DNA of 24,894 nucleotides from an uncultured Oscillospiraceae bacterium (GTDB lineage Bacteria > Bacillota > Clostridia > Oscillospirales > Acutalibacteraceae). Location: contig CAUGOD010000038.1 of NCBI GenBank assembly GCA_959601025.1, forward strand, positions 1 through 24,894, read 5' to 3'. This document shows positions 6,970 to 14,529 of this stretch, piece by piece. Under the pieces are notes generated by a model. The model worked only from the letters and a program-made list of their open reading frames with translations, did not search any database and was not told where the DNA came from. The position numbers were made by a program, and so were the translations under genes. Position 1 is the first letter of the stretch. Each line of letters opens with the position of its first letter.

Positions 6970-8118
6970 ATGGGCCTGTTCGACTTTCTGAAAAACCAGC
7001 TGATCGAGGTGATCGAGGCGACCGATATGTCACCCGACACCGTGGTGTTCTGCTTTCCGGTGGAAGGCAACGAGATCAAAATGGGCGCGCAGCTCACCGT
7101 GAGGGAGGGGCAATGCGCGATCTTTGTGAGCGAGGGCGTGCTTGCGGACATTTTCGGGCCCGGCCATTATGAGCTTGCCACACAGAATATGCCGCTGCTT
7201 ACCAAGCTGAAATCCTGGCCCTACGGCTTTCATTCCCCCTTTAAGGCGGAGGTGTATTTCCTCTCCACCCGTCTGTTCACCAACCAGAAATGGGGCACCT
7301 CCAATCCCGTCCTTCTCCGGGACGCGGAATTCGGGATGATCCGGCTGATGGCGTACGGCCTGTTTTCCTATAAGGTGGCCCGACCGGAAGTTTTCCTGCG
7401 GGAGATTTTCGGCTCCCTGCCTTCGTATACCACGCAGGGGATCGCGGATTACCTCCGGCGGATGATCGCGTCCAGCCTCTCCGACGTGGTGGGAGAGCTG
7501 AAAATCCCCGCCATTGATATCGCAAGCGAATATGACGAGATCGGCGAGGCGGTGCGGGAGCGGATGCAGTCCCGTTTCGCGGAGATCGGGCTGGAGCTCC
7601 AGACCCTGGTGGTGGAGAACATCTCCCTGCCGGAAAATGTGGAAAAGGCGATCGACCAGCGCACCTCCATGGGGGTGCTGGGCGACATGGGGAAATATAC
7701 CCAGTACCAGACGGCGGAAGCCATCCGCGACGCCGCAAAAAACGGCGGCGGGATTGCCGGGATGGGGGTCGGTCTCGGCGCGGGAGTGCAGATCGGACAG
7801 GCGTTCGGCGCGGGGCTTGCCGGCTCCGCGGCATCCCCGGCTCCGGCCGCCGGAACGATCTCCTGCGCGGCGTGCGGCCGGCCGGTCGCGGCCGAGGCGA
7901 AATTCTGCCCCCATTGCGGCAAGCCGCCCCGCGGGACGGAAGCGTCGGGGACGGAACCGGCGCGGCCGGGAACGGTTTGTCCGAAATGCGGCGCGCAGGC
8001 GGCGGCAGGGGCGAAATTCTGCGCTTCCTGCGGCGAGCCGCTGCGGGTGGTCTGCGCCAAATGCGGCGCGGAGGTCACCGGGAAGTTCTGCGCCGAGTGC
8101 GGCGCTCCCCGGCCCTGA
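6970..8118 (+). CDS. SPFH domain protein with three C-terminal zinc ribbons (YdjI-like)
   Basis: This 382-aa protein belongs to the SPFH (stomatin/prohibitin/flotillin) group annotated as virion-core-protein-like or YdjI. The N-terminal MGLFDFLKNQLIEVIE and the following GAQLTVREGQCAIFVSEG are typical. The SPFH core covers roughly residues 30-250. A glycine-rich linker (about 255-295) leads to three CxxC...CxxC zinc ribbons starting near residues 299, 337 and 362. In Bacillus subtilis, YdjI is encoded with PspA, YdjG and YdjH and helps place PspA at the membrane. Here only a YdjG-like partner follows. The start at 6970 is supported by AAGGAGG nine bases upstream. No membrane segment is evident, so it probably acts at the membrane surface through partners. 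Confidence 0.88.
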   Translation: MGLFDFLKNQLIEVIEATDMSPDTVVFCFPVEGNEIKMGAQLTVREGQCAIFVSEGVLADIFGPGHYELATQNMPLLTKLKSWPYGFHSPFKAEVYFLSTRLFTNQKWGTSNPVLLRDAEFGMIRLMAYGLFSYKVARPEVFLREIFGSLPSYTTQGIADYLRRMIASSLSDVVGELKIPAIDIASEYDEIGEAVRERMQSRFAEIGLELQTLVVENISLPENVEKAIDQRTSMGVLGDMGKYTQYQTAEAIRDAAKNGGGIAGMGVGLGAGVQIGQAFGAGLAGSAASPAPAAGTISCAACGRPVAAEAKFCPHCGKPPRGTEASGTEPARPGTVCPKCGAQAAAGAKFCASCGEPLRVVCAKCGAEVTGKFCAECGAPRP

Positions 8119-8143
8119 GCGAGCGGCTGCAAACCCGGTTTTT

Positions 8144-8174
8144 AGCCCGGGCCTGTAGCCCGGGCCTGTAGCCC
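8144..8174. repeat. 13-bp tandem repeat between the SPFH and zinc-ribbon genes
   Basis: AGCCCGGGCCTGT occurs twice in tandem (8144-8156, 8157-8169), followed by AGCCC. The unit contains the palindrome GCCCGGGC, so copies can pair with each other. It lies 26 bases after the SPFH stop and ahead of the ribosome binding site of the next gene. Confidence 0.8.
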
Positions 8175-8213
8175 ATAGTCTCCCCATCCCCGACTCACAG
8201 AGGAGGAACCGCC

Positions 8214-9329
8214 TTGGAGAATCCCAGTACGACGCCCGCCGTGCAGATAGCGGCGGATCATTTTCCCTGCCCGGGCTGCGGCGCGCAGATGACCTTTGAT
8301 CCGGACACGCAGGCTCTGCTCTGCGCCCAGTGCGGGCGGACCGAGCCGGTTTCTGTTCCCGAGCTGGAGGCGCCGGAATACCTGTACAATCCCGCGACCG
8401 ACGAATACAGTGCGCCCGACTGGAAGCTGGCTGGCTCCCGCACGGCAAAATGCGGCGGCTGCGGGGCGGAGCTGGTGATCGGCGCCGCGTCGCTGACCGC
8501 GAGCTGTCCCTTCTGTGGCGGGAACTATGTGGTGAAGCAGGACTGCGAAACGACCGGCATCCTGCCGGAAACCATGATGCCCTTCCGGGTTTCCCATAAG
8601 CGGGCGGAGGCGCTGTTCCGGCAATGGGTGAAGGGCCGCTTCTGGGCGCCGAAGGCATTCAAACAGTCCAGCCGCTCTCCCGACGGGCTGACAGGGGTCT
8701 ATCTGCCCTTCTGGACGTATGACGCGCTGCTGGACACCTCGTTTTCCGGCGAGGGCGGACGGCATTATACCGAGACCCGCACCCGGCGGGTGAACGGAAA
8801 AACCCAGACCTATACCGTGACAAAAACACGCTGGTATCCCCTCTCCGGCGCGGAACGGCTTTCGTTTGACGACCGGGCGGTCTGCGCGTCCCGGGATGCG
8901 GATCCTTCGTTGCTGCAAAAGCTCGGCGGGTTCAGCATGAAGGTACTGCGGCGGTATTCCCCGGAATTTCTCGCGGGCTTCAGCGCCCGGCGGTACGACG
9001 TAGGGCTGGGGGAGGGCTTCGCTCAGGCGCGGAGCGGTATGGAAGCGGAAATGCGGAGCCGGATCGAACGGAAATGCGGCTACGACTGCTACCGCGGGAT
9101 GCGGTATGACCATCGTTTTTCCAACGTGCGCTTCAAGCATATCCTCCTGCCGGTGTGGATGGCTTCGTATACTTATCAGGGGAAGCTGTTCCGCTTCATG
9201 GTCAACGGAGAGACCGGCGCCACGGCGGGAAAAAGCCCGGTCAGCGGCTGGAAGGTGGCGGCGGCGGTCGGAATCGGCCTTGCCGCCGTGGCAGCGCTGT
9301 ATCTTCTGGTGGGCCTGCTTGCACGGTAG
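8214..9329 (+). CDS. Membrane-anchored double zinc-ribbon protein (YdjG-like)
   Basis: The product is 371 aa. Two TFIIB-type zinc ribbons lie at its N-terminus, with cysteines 19, 22, 37, 40 and 80, 83, 98, 101. The middle region is soluble, containing GVYLPFWTYDA and an R/T-rich segment. A C-terminal transmembrane helix (about residues 344-368) ends just before the stop, so it is tail-anchored. This arrangement matches what I recall of Bacillus YdjG, a membrane partner of the PspA/YdjI envelope-stress proteins. The start codon is TTG at 8214, chosen because AGGAGG lies seven bases upstream and the first ribbon is close behind. It lies 95 bases after the SPFH gene and is likely co-transcribed. 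Biochemical function is unknown. Confidence 0.82.
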   Translation: MENPSTTPAVQIAADHFPCPGCGAQMTFDPDTQALLCAQCGRTEPVSVPELEAPEYLYNPATDEYSAPDWKLAGSRTAKCGGCGAELVIGAASLTASCPFCGGNYVVKQDCETTGILPETMMPFRVSHKRAEALFRQWVKGRFWAPKAFKQSSRSPDGLTGVYLPFWTYDALLDTSFSGEGGRHYTETRTRRVNGKTQTYTVTKTRWYPLSGAERLSFDDRAVCASRDADPSLLQKLGGFSMKVLRRYSPEFLAGFSARRYDVGLGEGFAQARSGMEAEMRSRIERKCGYDCYRGMRYDHRFSNVRFKHILLPVWMASYTYQGKLFRFMVNGETGATAGKSPVSGWKVAAAVGIGLAAVAALYLLVGLLAR

Positions 9330-9385
9330 GCGTATCGGCTTTTCCCTGAATTCAGTCTCATAGAGTAAGGAAATTGTGAAACGCT

Positions 9386-11326
9386 ATGGCTTTGTTATCG
9401 GTATCCAATCTTCGGAAGGATTTCAGTGAACGCACCCTCTTCCGCGACGTGAGCTTCGAGGTGGGGGAGCGGGACAAGATCGGCCTGGTGGGAGACAACG
9501 GATGCGGAAAAACCACTCTGTTCCGTCTCCTGACCGGCGAATATACGCCCGACGCCGGGGGCGTGGTCCGGGCGAAGGACGCGCGGATCGGCTATATGGA
9601 GCAGCATGTCTGCCGGGACGGCGGCCATACCCTCTGGGACGAGGTGGAGTCGGTGTTCGCTCCGGTAATGGCGCTGGAAAGGGAATGGGAGACGGTCAAC
9701 GCCCTCCTTGCCGGGGAAAAGAGCGGGGACGCGGCGCTGATTGAGCGCCAGCACGTCCTGACCGAGCGGATTGAGGCGATGGGCGGCCTGACCTATAAAA
9801 GCCGGGTGCGGGCAACGCTGCTCGGTCTCGGATTTGACGAAGCCGCCTTCTCCCAGCCGGTGGATACCCTGAGCGGCGGACAGAAATCCAAGGCGGCGAT
9901 GGGGCGGCTGCTCCTTTCCGATACGAATCTTTTGCTGCTGGACGAGCCGACCAACCATCTGGACATCCCGTCGGTGGAATGGCTGGAGGAATTCCTCCGC
10001 GCCTACACCGGGGCGGCGGTGATTATTTCCCACGATCGGTATTTTCTCGACCGGGTAACGGGCCGCACCCTGGAGCTCGCCCACGGAAAGCTGTACGCTT
10101 CCAACGGCAATTATTCCTTTCACAAGGCGCTGCGGGAAAAGGAGCGCGAAACGGAGGAAAAGCACTATAAAACCGCGGCGAGGGAGATCCGAAGGATCGA
10201 GGAAAACATCGCCCTGCTGCGGCAATGGAACCGGGAAAAGAGCATCCGTACCGCCGAAAGCAAGCAGAAGATGGTGGACCGGATGAAGGAGGAACTGGTG
10301 GAACCGGAGAGCGACGCGCCGGTCATCCGTTTCGATTTCACCGCCCGTTTCACCAGCGGGAATGAGGTGATCAACGCCGAAAACCTCGCAATGGGCTTTC
10401 CCGGCCGGCCGCTTTTCCACGACGTGAGCTTTCAGATCCGCCGGGGACAACGGATTTTCCTGCTCGGCCCGAACGGCTGTGGAAAAACCACCCTGCTCAA
10501 GGTGCTGAACGGGCAGTATACGCCTCAGCAGGGCTCCGTCCGGCTGGGGGCGAAGGTGTCGGTCGGGTACTATGACCAGACCCAGGAGGGGCTGAATCCT
10601 GAAAAAACCGTGATCGACGAGGTGTGGGACGCGTATCCCGACCGGACGCAGACGGAAATACGGAACGCCCTGGCCGCTTTTCTTTTCCGGGGGGACGAGG
10701 TGTTCAAGTCGGTTTCCCTCCTTTCGGGCGGAGAGCGGGCGCGGCTCCTGCTTCTCAAGCTGATGCTGGCGCGGGACAACCTCCTGCTGCTGGACGAGCC
10801 GACCAACCATCTGGATATCGCCTCTTGCGAAGCGCTGGAGGAGGCGCTTTCCGGCTACGACGGCACCATTTTCATCGTGTCTCACGATCGGTATTTCATC
10901 AACCGGATGGCCGACCACGTCATTCGGCTGACCGGGGACGGCTGCCGGGTGTTTCCCGGGAATTACGACGATTATCTCGCCGAGCTGCAAAAGGAGGGCG
11001 CGCCGGAACCGGAGAAGCCCGCCGCGCCGCTCCCACCGAAGGGGAACGGCTACAAGCTGCGTAAGGAGCAGGAATCCGCCCGGCGGAAGCTGGCCACCCG
11101 CATCCGGCGGAACGAGGAAGCGATTGCGGAGGCCGAGGCCGCCGTCGCCGCGCTGCACGGGCAGTTGGCGGATGAGACGGTGGCCGCCGACTACGGCCGG
11201 GTGCTGGAGCTTACCGCCGAGCTGGATCAGCGGAACGCCGGGCTGGAGCGGCTGATGGAGGAATGGGAGCAACTTCAGAACGAGTGGCTTCGGACTGAGC
11301 CGCCGGCGATGGAGGAAGAGGGGTAA
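9386..11326 (+). CDS. ABC-F family ATPase (YdiF/Uup-like)
   Basis: This 646-aa soluble protein has two ABC ATPase domains and no membrane segments. ABC-F proteins bind the ribosome and act in translation or antibiotic protection. The first Walker A is GDNGCGKTT (36-44), with LSGGQ near 161 and LLLLDEPTNHLD near 183-194. A charged linker follows (about 225-300, rich in K, R and E). The second Walker A is GPNGCGKTT near 361, with LSGGE near 446 and another LLLLDEPTNHLD. The last ~90 residues (KLRKEQESARRKLATRIRRN onward) form a coiled-coil extension, which favours the YdiF/Uup branch over the shorter EttA type. A resistance role cannot be inferred from sequence alone. The gene follows the zinc-ribbon gene by 56 bases and ends in a strong terminator. 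Confidence 0.92.
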   Translation: MALLSVSNLRKDFSERTLFRDVSFEVGERDKIGLVGDNGCGKTTLFRLLTGEYTPDAGGVVRAKDARIGYMEQHVCRDGGHTLWDEVESVFAPVMALEREWETVNALLAGEKSGDAALIERQHVLTERIEAMGGLTYKSRVRATLLGLGFDEAAFSQPVDTLSGGQKSKAAMGRLLLSDTNLLLLDEPTNHLDIPSVEWLEEFLRAYTGAAVIISHDRYFLDRVTGRTLELAHGKLYASNGNYSFHKALREKERETEEKHYKTAAREIRRIEENIALLRQWNREKSIRTAESKQKMVDRMKEELVEPESDAPVIRFDFTARFTSGNEVINAENLAMGFPGRPLFHDVSFQIRRGQRIFLLGPNGCGKTTLLKVLNGQYTPQQGSVRLGAKVSVGYYDQTQEGLNPEKTVIDEVWDAYPDRTQTEIRNALAAFLFRGDEVFKSVSLLSGGERARLLLLKLMLARDNLLLLDEPTNHLDIASCEALEEALSGYDGTIFIVSHDRYFINRMADHVIRLTGDGCRVFPGNYDDYLAELQKEGAPEPEKPAAPLPPKGNGYKLRKEQESARRKLATRIRRNEEAIAEAEAAVAALHGQLADETVAADYGRVLELTAELDQRNAGLERLMEEWEQLQNEWLRTEPPAMEEEG

Positions 11327-11367
11327 GCCGCCCTCTTCGGAAGCACGCGCCGCGCACGATGCATCAT

Positions 11368-11407
11368 AAAAACGCCGGGCAGGATTAAAACCTGTCCGGC
11401 GTTTTTT
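11368..11407 (+). terminator. Rho-independent terminator after the ABC-F gene
   Basis: The stem AACGCCGGGCAGG pairs with CCTGTCCGGCGTT around ATTAAAA and is followed by a T-run (11402-11407). It closes the SPFH operon. The rest of the gap up to 11596 holds only a weak inverted repeat (GAGAACC 11423-11429, GGTTCTC 11473-11479) and no convincing gene. Confidence 0.92.
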
Positions 11408-11596
11408 GGGGCGGCGTGGGGAGAGAACCTGGATAGGGAGACTCTAAGCAAAATCCTAACGCCGCTTTTGACGGTTCTCATGAAAAGGGAGGAGCTGTTT
11501 CCAGGGATATGTGGACGACAGCATGCCTTACAGGAAAAATACGGAGCTTTTCGTCAAGAAAACCGCCGGACCTGCCGTTGGAGATGCGCCATCCTT

Positions 11597-12781
11597 TTAC
11601 CTTGACCGCCGACGGGCGGCGGAGCGACGAAACAGCAGCCAGACTAGAAAAAGAATCGGCAAAGCAATCAGGAGGAGCGGAAAAAAACGTGTTGCGCCGA
11701 CAGCCCCTGGCGTCGCATCGCCGGGCGAATCGGGCGAGGGCATTCCGTCCGTTGTGACCGCTATCATCGTCGGGGATGTTTCAGCTGCAGAGACGGCGGT
11801 TGAAGTGGCCGGAACGGTCTTTTCTCCGGACTCCATGACCGGCGCGGCGGCCTTGCGGGTGTTAATCAGGTCCTGCACCAGAGGAAAATGCGTTTCCGCC
11901 ATCAGCCGGTGTCCGGCCGGCGTGGGATGCGGGTCAGGATTCCAGGAGGCGGGCTCGCTCCACCCGGTGACGGTAAAGGTCAGCGCTTCCTCCCCGGCAT
12001 AGTCGTGAAAGGCCTGGTTGCAGTCGGCCAGCCGCACGGCCGTGTCGGAAAGGCCGTTTTTCAGCCGTGCGTTAAAACGAAACAAAAAAGCATCCACCAA
12101 CAGACTGAAAGGTGGTTCCGCGGTCGGCGGAGGAATGGTGGTGAGCAGCAGCACGGCCCCTGGACTGCTGCTCGACAGGAAATCCAGAACAGCCCGCACA
12201 TTGTTCAGCATATCGGCCGACGCCGCATCCAGGCCGCGGTAAAAATCCCCGCTGCCCGCCAGCTTGAGCAGGGAAGAGAAGGTTTCCCGGCGGCTTTCGG
12301 CCCGCAGCTTGCCCAGAAAATCCTGCCAGGGCGCGGAGGAATCGGGATCAAGCGCCAGCGCGCCGCCGAGGGACTGCCGCAGAAAGCCGAGCAGGTCGTT
12401 CCCGCCGATGCTGACTGTCACCAGGTCGGCGTCGGCGACCGCCGTCTGTATTTCGTCGGTTTTCAGCATCGTCCGCAATCCCTCGCTGGTCAGGCCGTCC
12501 ACCCCGTAATTGGCAAAGGTTACGGTCGTTCCCGTCCCGTCCAGTTCCTCCGCCAGATGATCGGCCAGAAGCCGGCCGTAGGCTTCCTCCGGCCGGCAGC
12601 CGTAACCCCGCGCGATGGAGTCGCCCAGCGCAACCACCCGGAGCGGTTTCACCTGCTCCTCGGCGGACACGGACGGAGAGAGGGGAATGAACGAAATAAG
12701 ATGGACAAACGCCGCGGAGAAAAGGGCGGCGGTCCCTGTTCGGCGGAAAAAGGACGCCGAATGACGAAACGGGCTTTTCAC
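11597..12781 (-). CDS. Exported SGNH/GDSL-family hydrolase with C-terminal membrane anchor
   Basis: The protein has 394 aa. A signal peptide (basic start, hydrophobic core, likely cleavage after VSA40) is followed by an SGNH/GDSL esterase domain. Block I is ALGDSIARG with nucleophile Ser55, block III is SIGGND (126-129), and block V is DPHPTPAGH with the catalytic Asp/His pair near 283-285. A Ser/Thr/Pro/Ala-rich linker (about 315-358), a hydrophobic helix (PLLLIALPILFLVWLLF) and a basic tail RRSAARRRSR follow. This should hold the enzyme on the outer face of the membrane; there is no LPxTG motif. Likely substrates are acyl or acetyl esters of envelope or dietary glycans, but none can be named. 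The start is GTG at 12781 with GGAGG five bases upstream. It follows trmK at a gap of 111 bases. Confidence 0.87.
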   Translation of the reverse strand: MKSPFRHSASFFRRTGTAALFSAAFVHLISFIPLSPSVSAEEQVKPLRVVALGDSIARGYGCRPEEAYGRLLADHLAEELDGTGTTVTFANYGVDGLTSEGLRTMLKTDEIQTAVADADLVTVSIGGNDLLGFLRQSLGGALALDPDSSAPWQDFLGKLRAESRRETFSSLLKLAGSGDFYRGLDAASADMLNNVRAVLDFLSSSSPGAVLLLTTIPPPTAEPPFSLLVDAFLFRFNARLKNGLSDTAVRLADCNQAFHDYAGEEALTFTVTGWSEPASWNPDPHPTPAGHRLMAETHFPLVQDLINTRKAAAPVMESGEKTVPATSTAVSAAETSPTMIAVTTDGMPSPDSPGDATPGAVGATRFFPLLLIALPILFLVWLLFRRSAARRRSR

Positions 12782-12892
12782 GCGTTCCTCCTCCTCTCCT
12801 GCGAACGGTTTTTATGGGCCCGCCGCTTGCCGAACCGGCTTCCGTCGGATGAAGCACGGCCATGTTGTTAGTATATCCGTGGAAAGCGTGTG

Positions 12893-13660
12893 TTAGTACG
12901 AAACGCCGGCCTTCAGCTGTTCGGCAAGCTGTGCGAGGCGGTCCGCTCTGTCGGTATACCCCTCCTCCCAGAGGGAGGCATCTTCCTTCTGAAAGGCGTT
13001 ATCCTTCCGGGAGGCGGCTTTCCGGAGAGCGGCCGCCGCCGCATCCAGCCGCTGCGCCTGGTGAAGCAGATAGGCCCTGCCGTCAGGGTCGGAGGAATCC
13101 ACGCCGCCGCGATAAACAGCGGCCGGCCGGGCCAGCTGTTCCTTTGCGGCAGAGGGGGAAAAGCCGGCCTGGAGGACGGCGTACAGCCGTTCCCCATCCC
13201 GGGCAATCCGCTCTTCCTGAATGGCATAGCCGGTTTGGAGCAGAAATCGGCGCAGCTCTTCCGGCTTGGACATCGGCTGCAGGATGAGGCGGTACCGGGC
13301 GTCCTGCGTCCAGGGAGCGGCGGCGAGGATGGCGGCGATGGTCTCTCCGCCCATACCCGCGATCACGATATCGTCCACCTCCTCCGGCCGGACGGGAGAG
13401 AGCCCGTCCCCCAGCCGCAGGTCGATCTTTCCGGTCAGTCCCGTCCGTTCCACCGTATCGGCGGCGCGGGACAGCGGCCCGGGACGGATATCCGCCGCAA
13501 CGGCAAATGGGCAGACGCCGGTTCCCACAAGATGGGCGGGAAGATAGGCATGGTCGGTGCCGATGTCCGCCACACGGCTTCCGGGACGCACGAAAGAGGC
13601 GCAGAGGGATAGCCGGGAGTCCAAACGAGCGTTCAAACGAAAGAAATGGGCAATTGGCAT
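12893..13660 (-). CDS. trmK: tRNA (adenine(22)-N(1))-methyltransferase
   Basis: This 255-aa protein is a class I SAM-dependent methyltransferase of the TrmK family, which makes m1A22 in tRNA. The SAM-binding motif is VADIGTDHAYLP near residues 30-41, followed by AADIRPGPLSRA. The family motif DDIVIAGMGGETIAAIL comes next, then LILQPMSKPEELRRFL. The C-terminal third, rich in Ala, Lys and Glu, is a coiled-coil extension as in other TrmK proteins. The start at 13660 follows AGGAG eight bases upstream. A terminator (13721-13755) isolates the gene from the DUF1858 gene. Identity is secure from the GTDHAYLP and GMGGE combination. Confidence 0.94.
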   Translation of the reverse strand: MPIAHFFRLNARLDSRLSLCASFVRPGSRVADIGTDHAYLPAHLVGTGVCPFAVAADIRPGPLSRAADTVERTGLTGKIDLRLGDGLSPVRPEEVDDIVIAGMGGETIAAILAAAPWTQDARYRLILQPMSKPEELRRFLLQTGYAIQEERIARDGERLYAVLQAGFSPSAAKEQLARPAAVYRGGVDSSDPDGRAYLLHQAQRLDAAAAALRKAASRKDNAFQKEDASLWEEGYTDRADRLAQLAEQLKAGVSY

Positions 13661-13720
13661 AAAGCATTCTCCTGACAGGCCGTATAACGGGATGCGAAAA
13701 GGTGAATTAGAAGGTCAAGG

Positions 13721-13755
13721 AAAAAGCGGCACGGCCCGCCAAGGCCGTGCCGCTT
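13721..13755 (-). terminator. Terminator after the DUF1858 gene
   Basis: On the minus strand AAGCGGCACGGCC pairs with GGCCGTGCCGCTT (13 bp) around six bases, and the 3' arm runs into TTTTTCC. It lies 28 bases after the DUF1858 stop and before trmK. Confidence 0.88.
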
Positions 13756-13782
13756 CTCTGGGGTCTGCCGGTTCCGTTCCGC

Positions 13783-13986
13783 TTATTTCGCGGCCGCCAG
13801 ATGCTCGTTCAGCTTTTTCACGATTTCTTCACAGTCCACCCCATGCACGGCGCAGGCCTGCTCGATGGTTTCGCCGCGGGAAGCCGGGCAGCCGAGACAG
13901 TGCATCCCCATCTCCATAAAATAGGTGGCGGTGGTGCGGTCAAAATCCAAAACGTCGCCGATCATGCTGTCTTTTGTAACTACCAT
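13783..13986 (-). CDS. DUF1858 / hybrid-cluster-associated redox disulfide domain protein
   Basis: This small cytoplasmic protein has 67 aa and is a single DUF1858 domain. Its product starts MVVTKDSMIGDVLDFD. The CLGCPAS motif near residue 30 holds the two redox-active cysteines, and the tail has EEIVKKLNEHL. Such proteins often occur beside hybrid cluster proteins or other redox enzymes in anaerobes. No such gene is adjacent here, so its partner is unknown. The start at 13986 is fixed by GGAGG six bases upstream; an upstream in-frame ATG would add 26 residues without a ribosome binding site. It has its own terminator and is probably a single-gene transcript. Confidence 0.9.
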   Translation of the reverse strand: MVVTKDSMIGDVLDFDRTTATYFMEMGMHCLGCPASRGETIEQACAVHGVDCEEIVKKLNEHLAAAK

Positions 13987-14042
13987 AATAATCCTCCATT
14001 TCGCAAATACAAGAGACGTAAGTAAAAGGGAAAGAAGCGTGC

Positions 14043-14076
14043 CACCGCAGGTCGGCCGTGTCACCGCAGGTCGGCC
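14043..14076. repeat. Direct repeat upstream of the DUF1858 gene
   Basis: CACCGCAGGTCGGCC occurs exactly twice (14043-14057 and 14062-14076), 19 bases apart from start to start, about 57 bases before the DUF1858 start codon. That spacing is near two helical turns, so two binding sites for one regulator on the same DNA face are possible. Confidence 0.7.
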
Positions 14077-14289
14077 ATCTCCCCACGACGGCCGTATCCG
14101 CGCAGCTAAGCGCCAATCGTATTACAGGACCATGTCCGTCGGGCAGCCGGCGGCCGGTTCTTTCCAATGCCGTTTGCGGCCTTCTTTTACGGTAAAGTCT
14201 TCCTGCCTTGTATCATTCGTATCCGGATGCCGTCCGCTTTTTTTGCGTCGGCTTGTCCTTTTATTTATTATAGGAGGAACAAAGAGAAA

Positions 14290-14364
14290 ATGCAACTGTT
14301 TTCTTGGAAATCGCTCTCGACGGACTGCGGCGAAGAAAAATACAATGAAATATTCATCGAATGA
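14290..14364 (+). CDS. Possible 24-aa small protein in the AT-rich gap
   Basis: An ATG follows AGGAGG (14272-14277) by 12 bases and opens a short frame starting MQLFSWKSLSTDCGEEKY and ending at 14364. It is one of very few coding possibilities in the 13987-14757 gap. The spacing is longer than usual and I recognise no family, so it may be chance. If real, it might be a leader peptide or small regulator upstream of the sucrose locus. Confidence 0.2.
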   Translation: MQLFSWKSLSTDCGEEKYNEIFIE

Positions 14365-14412
14365 CATTTTTGTTGACAGGGTACAAAGGGCGGTCTGGAG
14401 GATATATCGAAG

Positions 14413-14475
14413 AAATTTCAAATAATATATGTAAGTGTTGCATAAATAATACAATATTATTTTATAATTTGAAAC
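14413..14475. other. AT-rich inverted repeat upstream of the sucrose promoter
   Basis: AAATAATAT (14420-14428) pairs with ATATTATTT (14454-14462), and TTTCAAAT (14416-14423) pairs with ATTTGAAA (14467-14474). This gives an imperfect, bulged inverted repeat in a stretch far richer in A and T than the rest of the window. It ends just before the operator. It may be an UP-element-like or nucleoid-protein site. Confidence 0.5.
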
Positions 14476-14482
14476 GAATAAC

Positions 14483-14500
14483 ATGTTAATCGATTGACAT
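14483..14500. promoter_or_regulatory. Probable LacI-family operator
   Basis: ATGTTAATCGATTGACAT is an 18-bp palindrome centred on CG with only one mismatched pair. CG-centred palindromes of this size are the usual LacI-family operators. It overlaps the -35 box of the sucrose promoter, where bound repressor would block RNA polymerase. The LacI-family protein at 21406-22428 is the likely binder. No second copy was seen in the other gaps of the locus. Confidence 0.65.
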
Positions 14501-14522
14501 AAAGACGAGATCGTGTTACGCT
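14494..14522 (+). promoter_or_regulatory. Promoter of the sucrose-utilisation locus
   Basis: A consensus TTGACA (14494-14499), a 17-base spacer and TACGCT (14517-14522) preceded by TGT (extended -10) are seen. The -35 lies inside the operator palindrome. It is the best promoter in the 13987-14757 gap. Confidence 0.65.
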
Positions 14523-14529
14523 TTGGTCA

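Noticed and set aside
11511..12002. Plus-strand frame starting GTG after an AGGGAGGAG-like site
   Set aside because: Most of it is antisense to the anchored GDSL hydrolase and it is Arg/Ser-rich shadow sequence; only the first 85 bases are outside that gene.
14374..14402. TTGACA at 14374 as an alternative sucrose promoter
   Set aside because: No acceptable -10 box occurs at 16-18 bases spacing.
14464..14482. CcpA cre-like site (TTTGAAACGAATAACA)
   Set aside because: It lacks one base between the TGAAA and CG parts of the cre consensus and is not palindromic, so the match fails.
14122..14484. 120-codon minus-strand open frame in the AT-rich gap
   Set aside because: Composition shifts abruptly along it, there is no ribosome binding site and no family match; a short 3' part might be a relic but cannot be supported.
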